Shown here piece by piece: positions 44,497 to 49,122 of a stretch of DNA of 49,122 nt. The stretch is from Ignavibacteriales bacterium. GTDB taxonomy: Bacteria > Bacteroidota > Ignavibacteria > Ignavibacteriales > Melioribacteraceae. The notes beneath the pieces are model-generated. The model did no database searches. It had not been told where the DNA came from and saw only the letters and a list, made by a program, of their open reading frames with translations. The position numbers and the translations under genes are program-made. Within the stretch, counting starts at the first letter, position 1, and every line of letters starts with the position of its first letter. The stretch is taken from positions 1-49,122 of the forward strand of contig QZJX01000024.1 in NCBI GenBank assembly GCA_003599395.1, written 5' to 3'.

Positions 44497-45759
44497 TCAA
44501 GCATTTTTATTCATTAATTTAGATTTTATTTGTCCTAGCAGATAAATACTTCCTAGAACTACTAGACATTTTTTTCCCGTTTCGGTCTTAAACCGTAAAA
44601 TGTATTCAACTGGATCGGGAATCAAATTTACTTTTACTCCAATTGAATCTGCAATATCCTTTATTTGTTCAATTGTTGCTGCTCTTTCATATTCAAATGT
44701 AGTAATATTAATTTTGTCAAATATATTATCGAACTGTAATAGCATTTTCTTTATATCTTTATCTTTCATTACACCAAATATTACTTCCCGATTATTATAA
44801 TTATCTTTTTCATTTTTGAATTCGGAAATAAAATTGTTTATTCCTTCTTCATTGTGGGATGAATCTAATATTATTTTGGGATTTTCATTAAAAATCTCAT
44901 ATCGACCTTGAATTCCAGTATTCTTGATCACATTTAATATGCCACTATAAATAGATTGATAGGATTTAAAACTTATTGAATTTATAACCGTATGAATTGC
45001 TAAAGCTGCATTTTTTAATTGATAATTCCCAATTAATGGTGTCGAGTATAAATTAATTTTCTTACTACCTTCTATCAAGGTTACACTATCTTTATTGATT
45101 TGCAGTACCTCTCTTAAATTGTACAGTTCAGAATTGACTGAATTAGCTTTGTTAATCAAGACATTCTGAGCTTCTGCCGTCAGCAAACCTATAAAGGATT
45201 TTCTACCTCGTTTAATTATTTCTCCTTTCTCATAAGCAATTTGCTTTAACGTATGACCAAGAATATTGGTGTGTTCTAGACTAATTGTAGTAATAACCGA
45301 AGCAATTGGATCAATGACATTTGTTGCATCTAATCTTCCACCTAAACCGGTTTCAATTACGGCAAAATCTACTTTTTGCTCAGCAAAATATTTAAACGCC
45401 ATTGCGGTAGTTAATTCAAAAAATGTTGGTTCATTTATATTAATATATTCATCTAATTCGTTCATAAAACTCATTATATACTCATCAGTAATCATTTGTC
45501 CGTTAACTCTAATTCTTTCATTAAACTTTACATAATGAGGTGAAGTATATAAACCGACTTTGTACCCTTCCTCCATGAGAATGCTTGTTATGAATGATGA
45601 AACACTCCCCTTCGCGTTTGATCCGGCAATGTGAAAACACTTTAAATTATTTTGCGGATTACTTAAATGACTAAATAGTTGTTTGGGTTTTTCTAATCCG
45701 AGCTTAATACCGAATTGATGTAATGAAAATAATTTTTGTAATGATTCTTCTAAATTCAT
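44497..45759 (-). CDS. folC: Bifunctional folylpolyglutamate/dihydrofolate synthase
   Basis: This 420-residue Mur-ligase-like enzyme has an ATP motif reading HIAGSNAKGSVSSF (the usual TNGKGS is SNAKGS), LYTSPHYVKFNERI, and ETGLGGRLDATNVI, followed by the C-terminal ligase domain with LDSSHNEEG. It adds glutamate to folate. The start overlaps the pyrD stop by four bases, so folC, pyrD and pyrK form a coupled operon. Confidence 0.93.
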   Translation of the reverse strand: MNLEESLQKLFSLHQFGIKLGLEKPKQLFSHLSNPQNNLKCFHIAGSNAKGSVSSFITSILMEEGYKVGLYTSPHYVKFNERIRVNGQMITDEYIMSFMNELDEYININEPTFFELTTAMAFKYFAEQKVDFAVIETGLGGRLDATNVIDPIASVITTISLEHTNILGHTLKQIAYEKGEIIKRGRKSFIGLLTAEAQNVLINKANSVNSELYNLREVLQINKDSVTLIEGSKKINLYSTPLIGNYQLKNAALAIHTVINSISFKSYQSIYSGILNVIKNTGIQGRYEIFNENPKIILDSSHNEEGINNFISEFKNEKDNYNNREVIFGVMKDKDIKKMLLQFDNIFDKINITTFEYERAATIEQIKDIADSIGVKVNLIPDPVEYILRFKTETGKKCLVVLGSIYLLGQIKSKLMNKNA

Positions 45760-46679
45760 GACGGAAGTTTATATGAGGCAATTATTTCAGATAATGATTT
45801 TATTTTCCTTTTGATGCAGTACTCTTTCAACCCTTCTAATATTTCTGTACCCGCTTGTGGATTAATAAAATTAACTGTTCCTATTTGAAATGCCGAAGCA
45901 CCGGCAATCATAAATTCTACTGCATCTTTCCAATTCATAATACCACCGACACCAACAATTGGGATATCAACATTTCGACTGATTTCCAATACTTTAGCAA
46001 GTGCTACCGGTTTTATTGCGGGTCCGGAAAGTCCGCCGGTTACATTATAAATTTTCGGTTTACCAGTCCATATATCGAAAGCGGTTCCGACCAACGTATT
46101 GATTGCGGAAACTGCATCTGCACCTTCGGCTTTGGCAGCTTTTGCAAAATCCGAAATCCTAGCCACATTTGGAGAAAGCTTGATTATAATCGGTTTGTTT
46201 GTAACTGCTCTAACTCGTTCGGTAATTTTTCCTACCGCTGAAACATTATTGCCAAACTCCAACCCACCTTCTTTTACATTTGGGCATGAAACATTTATTT
46301 CGAATCCTTTAATTTCTTCTTCATTATCCAGTATAGAAGTACACTCAACGTATTCTTCAATAGTGTTTGCCGCGATATTACAGATTATGGTAGACTTAAT
46401 TTCTTTTAGGAATGGTATCTTCTCCTTTACAAATGCTTCAACTCCAACGTTTGCTAATCCAATAGCATTCAACATACCGGATGATGTTTCAACAATTCTC
46501 TGCGGTGGATTTCCTTTACGAGGTTTAAGCGAAACTGATTTAGTAATAATCGCACCGATTTTACTTAAGTCGGTGAATTGAGAAATTTCATTTCCATAGC
46601 CGACAGTACCGGATGCAAGAAGTATGGGATTTTGTAATTCTAACGATCCTATTTTTACTTTTAGATTTACTTCACTCAT
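45756..46679 (-). CDS. pyrD: Dihydroorotate dehydrogenase, class 1B catalytic subunit
   Basis: This 307-residue FMN enzyme oxidises dihydroorotate to orotate. The 1B signature is visible: ASGTVGYGNE, INVSCPNVKEGG with the catalytic Cys132, KLSPNV and the FMN-phosphate loop GVGGIMNWKDAVEF. The partner PyrK is encoded upstream with a four-base overlap, which confirms the NAD-linked heterotetramer type. Confidence 0.97.
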   Translation of the reverse strand: MSEVNLKVKIGSLELQNPILLASGTVGYGNEISQFTDLSKIGAIITKSVSLKPRKGNPPQRIVETSSGMLNAIGLANVGVEAFVKEKIPFLKEIKSTIICNIAANTIEEYVECTSILDNEEEIKGFEINVSCPNVKEGGLEFGNNVSAVGKITERVRAVTNKPIIIKLSPNVARISDFAKAAKAEGADAVSAINTLVGTAFDIWTGKPKIYNVTGGLSGPAIKPVALAKVLEISRNVDIPIVGVGGIMNWKDAVEFMIAGASAFQIGTVNFINPQAGTEILEGLKEYCIKRKIKSLSEIIASYKLPS

Positions 46680-47434
46680 AACTTAATATCCTTAGCTTCG
46701 AAAACGGGACCATCTTTGCAAACGAGCAGATATTTGTCTTCATCAGCTGAATGAACTGGGCATCCTTGACAAATTCCGAAACCGCAAGCCATAGCGCATT
46801 CTGTAGAGATTTGACATTCAACATTATTTTCAATCGAAAACTGTTGAAGAGACTTTAACATTGGTGTAGGACCGCATGCAAAAACAACTGTCTCTTCATT
46901 AATAAATTTTTCTTTGTGTGAGTTTAGTAATTCGACCACATTACCGTGAAAACCGACACTACCATCATCAGTTGCAATGTTAATATTTATTAGCCCGTGC
47001 TCAATTATAAAATCACTGTTTCTTGCACCGATTAAAGTTATTATTTCAATCTTTTCTTGCAAGACTTTTGTTAGGTAAGGAAACGGCGCAACACCCAATC
47101 CGCCAGCAACAAAAATTGCCCTCTTAAAATTTTTGTTATAGTTAAATCCATTGCCAAGTGGGCCAAGAACTTCTAGTTTATCACCCTTTATTTTTTCAGA
47201 GAGAATTCTTGTTCCTTCACCATGAACATCAAACATGAAATGAATGGAATCTCCATCTACATCACAAACACTAAAAGGTCTGCGAAGAAGTGGGAATTCA
47301 TTTTCGCTGACTTTAATATTGCAAAATTGACTGGGCTTGATTTGCGATGCAATTATTGGAGCAAAAGCTTTTAACAAGTAAATACTTGGTTGTAGTTTTT
47401 CGACTGATTGAATTACAATTTTTTCGTTGACCAA
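46676..47434 (-). CDS. pyrK: Dihydroorotate dehydrogenase electron-transfer subunit
   Basis: This 252-residue iron-sulfur flavoprotein passes electrons from PyrD to NAD+. FAD-site motifs RPFSVCDV and GGLGVAPFPYL are present, as is the [2Fe-2S] cluster set C217-x4-C222-x2-C225-x13-C239. The start is TTG at 47434. It is first of the pyrK-pyrD-folC operon. Confidence 0.95.
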   Translation of the reverse strand: MVNEKIVIQSVEKLQPSIYLLKAFAPIIASQIKPSQFCNIKVSENEFPLLRRPFSVCDVDGDSIHFMFDVHGEGTRILSEKIKGDKLEVLGPLGNGFNYNKNFKRAIFVAGGLGVAPFPYLTKVLQEKIEIITLIGARNSDFIIEHGLININIATDDGSVGFHGNVVELLNSHKEKFINEETVVFACGPTPMLKSLQQFSIENNVECQISTECAMACGFGICQGCPVHSADEDKYLLVCKDGPVFEAKDIKL

Positions 47435-47480
47435 AGTGTACCTAAGAAATGCGGTGAGAAATTAGCTTTGTAAATTTATC

Positions 47481-48128
47481 TTAACTCTTTTTTGAATTCA
47501 ATAGTTTTTGCTCGATAGCTGTAATTTTATCAAGTCTGCGTTGATGTCTTCCCCCGGCAAATTGAGTGCTCAAAAATACATCTATAATAGATTTAATTGT
47601 TTCTTCACCAAGTGATTTTGCACCAACACACAAAACACAAGCATTGTTATGTTCTCTTGCTGATTTGGCTGTAAATTCATTATAACAAGTTGCAGCACGA
47701 ATTCCCGGAAGTTTGTTAATAACAATTGATGACGGAATTCCTGTAGCGTCTAACATGATTCCACGTTCGCATTCCCCGGTTAATCTTTTCTTTGCGATTT
47801 CTAAAGCGAAATCGGGATAATCACACGAATCATTACTATTTGTACCAACATCAATAATTATGTAACCTTTTTCTCTTAAATATTTTATAACTATTTTCTT
47901 CATTTCATAACCGGTATGATCTGAACCAATAGCAATAGTTTTTACTTCATTGCGTATGTTAGGTTCAATTAATAATTGGTCAGAAGTTGCTTCCACCAAT
48001 TTAATTTTATGTGAACGAATCTTATCCATCGCTGATGGAGTTATAATTGTATTTCCTTTTACACTAAGTTCACTTTTGCCGGATCTCACAAGCTGAATAA
48101 TATTTTCTTCTGTAATTAACTTTTTCAT
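47481..48128 (-). CDS. RpiB/LacAB-family isomerase-like protein with an N-terminal extension
   Basis: This 215-residue protein carries an RpiB fold from about residue 63 (TIAIGSDHTGYEMKK). The RpiB histidines are conserved (His71 and His160, corresponding to His10 and His99 of the E. coli enzyme), as is the terminal GGRHQRRLDKI. The catalytic Cys66 equivalent is Asp127 and the GTGVG anion loop reads ATGIP. The first 60 residues form an additional small domain (TEENIIQLVRSGKSELSV, then ITPSAMDKIRSHKI) not found in plain RpiB. The substrate may not be ribose-5-phosphate. It starts one base after the manC-type gene and is 46 bases before pyrK. Confidence 0.85.
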   Translation of the reverse strand: MKKLITEENIIQLVRSGKSELSVKGNTIITPSAMDKIRSHKIKLVEATSDQLLIEPNIRNEVKTIAIGSDHTGYEMKKIVIKYLREKGYIIIDVGTNSNDSCDYPDFALEIAKKRLTGECERGIMLDATGIPSSIVINKLPGIRAATCYNEFTAKSAREHNNACVLCVGAKSLGEETIKSIIDVFLSTQFAGGRHQRRLDKITAIEQKLLNSKKS

Positions 48129-48129
48129 T

Positions 48130-49122
48130 TTAAGTTAAGTCGCTTCTTTTATTCATTCTAAGATAATCAACAACATGTTTTACATCTTGTGCATTATTTC
48201 TATGACAAATAAGTAATGAATCCTTTGTATTTATTATTAATAAATGTTCCGCTCCAATTACTGCTGTAAACTTTTGAGGAGAGAAAATATAACTCCCAAA
48301 AGTATTCTCGGTATAAACATCCCCAATCTTTACGTTCCCCTCTTCATCTTTTGGAGTTATATCATAGACAGCTTCCCAAGAACCCAAATCGCTCCAATCA
48401 AATTCACCTTTTGTAACATATACGTTTTTGGAATGCTCTAATATACCATAATCAATAGAAATACTCTTTAGTTGTCCGTAAATATTGGTCAACGTTGCTT
48501 CGTAATTTTCTGTCCCAATCGAATTTTCAATTTCACAAATTCCACTGTAATGTTCTGGCAAATACTCATTTAGCTCATCCATAATAGCATCCAAAGTCCA
48601 AACAAATATTCCGGAGTTCCAAAAGAAGCCGCCATCATCTAAAAATCTTCTAGCCGTAGCAATATTAGGTTTTTCAGCAAAATTTAAAACTTTATAAATA
48701 TTATTCTCTTGCTCAACATCGTCCAATTGAATATAACCATAACCCGTTTCGGGGTATGAAGGTCTGATACCAATAGTAACCAACCTTTTAGAGTTTTTCG
48801 CAAATTCCGCTGCGCGAAGTATTGTTTTGTGAAATTCTTTTACATTATGAATGACGTGGTCTGCCGGAAGAACAATTGCAACTGCATCCTTATTTCGTTT
48901 TTTTAAGTGTGCGGTAGCTAGTCCGATACAAGGCGCAGTATTTTTCCCAAAAGGTTCATCAATAATATTTGCTTCCGGGATATTATATAATTGTTCGCGC
49001 ACTCTGCTTTTCTGCAATCGATTTGTGATAATAAGAATATTTTCCTTTTTAACTATTCCTTCCAATCGATTTACAGTATCTTGAATTAAAGTGTTCTCAC
49101 CTATAATCCTTATTAATTGTTT
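48130..49122 (-). CDS. manC: Mannose-1-phosphate guanylyltransferase (5' partial)
   Basis: The frame stays open to the window edge, and the residues before the first internal ATG-like codon (KQLIRIIGENTLIQDTVNR) match the conserved family N terminus, so this is a truncated gene. It lacks the GGxGxR nucleotide loop, which lies outside. It has EPFGKNTAPCIGLA, VLPADHVI, FAEKP, NSGIFVW and FDWSDLGSW. It makes GDP-mannose from mannose-1-phosphate and GTP. The protein ends soon after the nucleotidyltransferase domain without the cupin (isomerase) domain of bifunctional forms. Confidence 0.93.
   Translation of the reverse strand, partial: KQLIRIIGENTLIQDTVNRLEGIVKKENILIITNRLQKSRVREQLYNIPEANIIDEPFGKNTAPCIGLATAHLKKRNKDAVAIVLPADHVIHNVKEFHKTILRAAEFAKNSKRLVTIGIRPSYPETGYGYIQLDDVEQENNIYKVLNFAEKPNIATARRFLDDGGFFWNSGIFVWTLDAIMDELNEYLPEHYSGICEIENSIGTENYEATLTNIYGQLKSISIDYGILEHSKNVYVTKGEFDWSDLGSWEAVYDITPKDEEGNVKIGDVYTENTFGSYIFSPQKFTAVIGAEHLLIINTKDSLLICHRNNAQDVKHVVDYLRMNKRSDLT

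Noticed and set aside
47481-48128. The RpiB variant as sign of a microcompartment locus.
   Set aside because: No shell protein, aldehyde dehydrogenase or glycyl radical gene is in the window; kept only as a question.

Overview
The window is AT-rich bacterial chromosome with tightly packed genes. All but three genes lie on the minus strand. It most resembles the Ignavibacteria / Bacteroidota-Chlorobi group, although this is an inference from gene content. The pointers are a GWxTD-type secreted protein, carboxypeptidase-like plus TonB receptor architecture, MacAB-TolC-type export genes, a MtnA-PfkB pair and a Ser/Thr kinase with a sensor-like propeller. Some genes have good Shine-Dalgarno sites and GTG or TTG starts are frequent. 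I see no insertion sequences, prophage, CRISPR array or integrase.

Region 1 (1-4830): the 3' end of an unrecognised plus-strand gene and its terminator face a TPP-riboswitch operon on the minus strand. The operon encodes a TonB receptor, thiamine pyrophosphokinase and a sodium/solute symporter, and reads as a thiamine uptake and activation module. Region 2 (4850-12802): a LysM lytic transglycosylase (MltD type) with its own promoter, then an apparent run aroC - MBL hydrolase - ABC permease - atypical ABC ATPase - acyl-CoA carboxyltransferase. Region 3 (12836-21074): a cotranscribed-looking series of large outer-membrane protein, NUDIX, PfkB kinase, mtnA, recO and HtrA protease, closed by a terminator. 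Region 4 (21156-30863): TolC, MacA and MacB-type ATPase followed by five MacB/FtsX-type permeases of two subtypes. A terminator separates the first three permeases from the last two.

Region 5 (30981-37728): a Ser/Thr kinase with a Ycf48-like periplasmic propeller, murA, a membrane protein with a gluzincin metallopeptidase motif, and a CCA-adding/poly(A) polymerase family enzyme, all overlapping or nearly so. Region 6 (37729-39416, plus strand): a promoter, tandem tRNA-Arg(ACG) and tRNA-Arg(TCG), then tadA, whose product deaminates A34 of tRNA-Arg(ACG), then adk. Region 7 (39409-49122): ftsE, methyltransferase, pdxA and a GWxTD-type protein; rho; folC-pyrD-pyrK with four-base overlaps; an RpiB-like protein with an extra N-terminal domain and a substituted catalytic cysteine; and the 5'-truncated manC-type mannose-1-phosphate guanylyltransferase.

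The best candidates for new biology are the SSS-family permease under TPP control, the five-permease MacAB cluster, the kinase-propeller sensor next to murA, the RpiB variant, the transporter pair with an atypical ATPase next to a carboxyltransferase, and the tRNA-Arg/tadA substrate-enzyme linkage.
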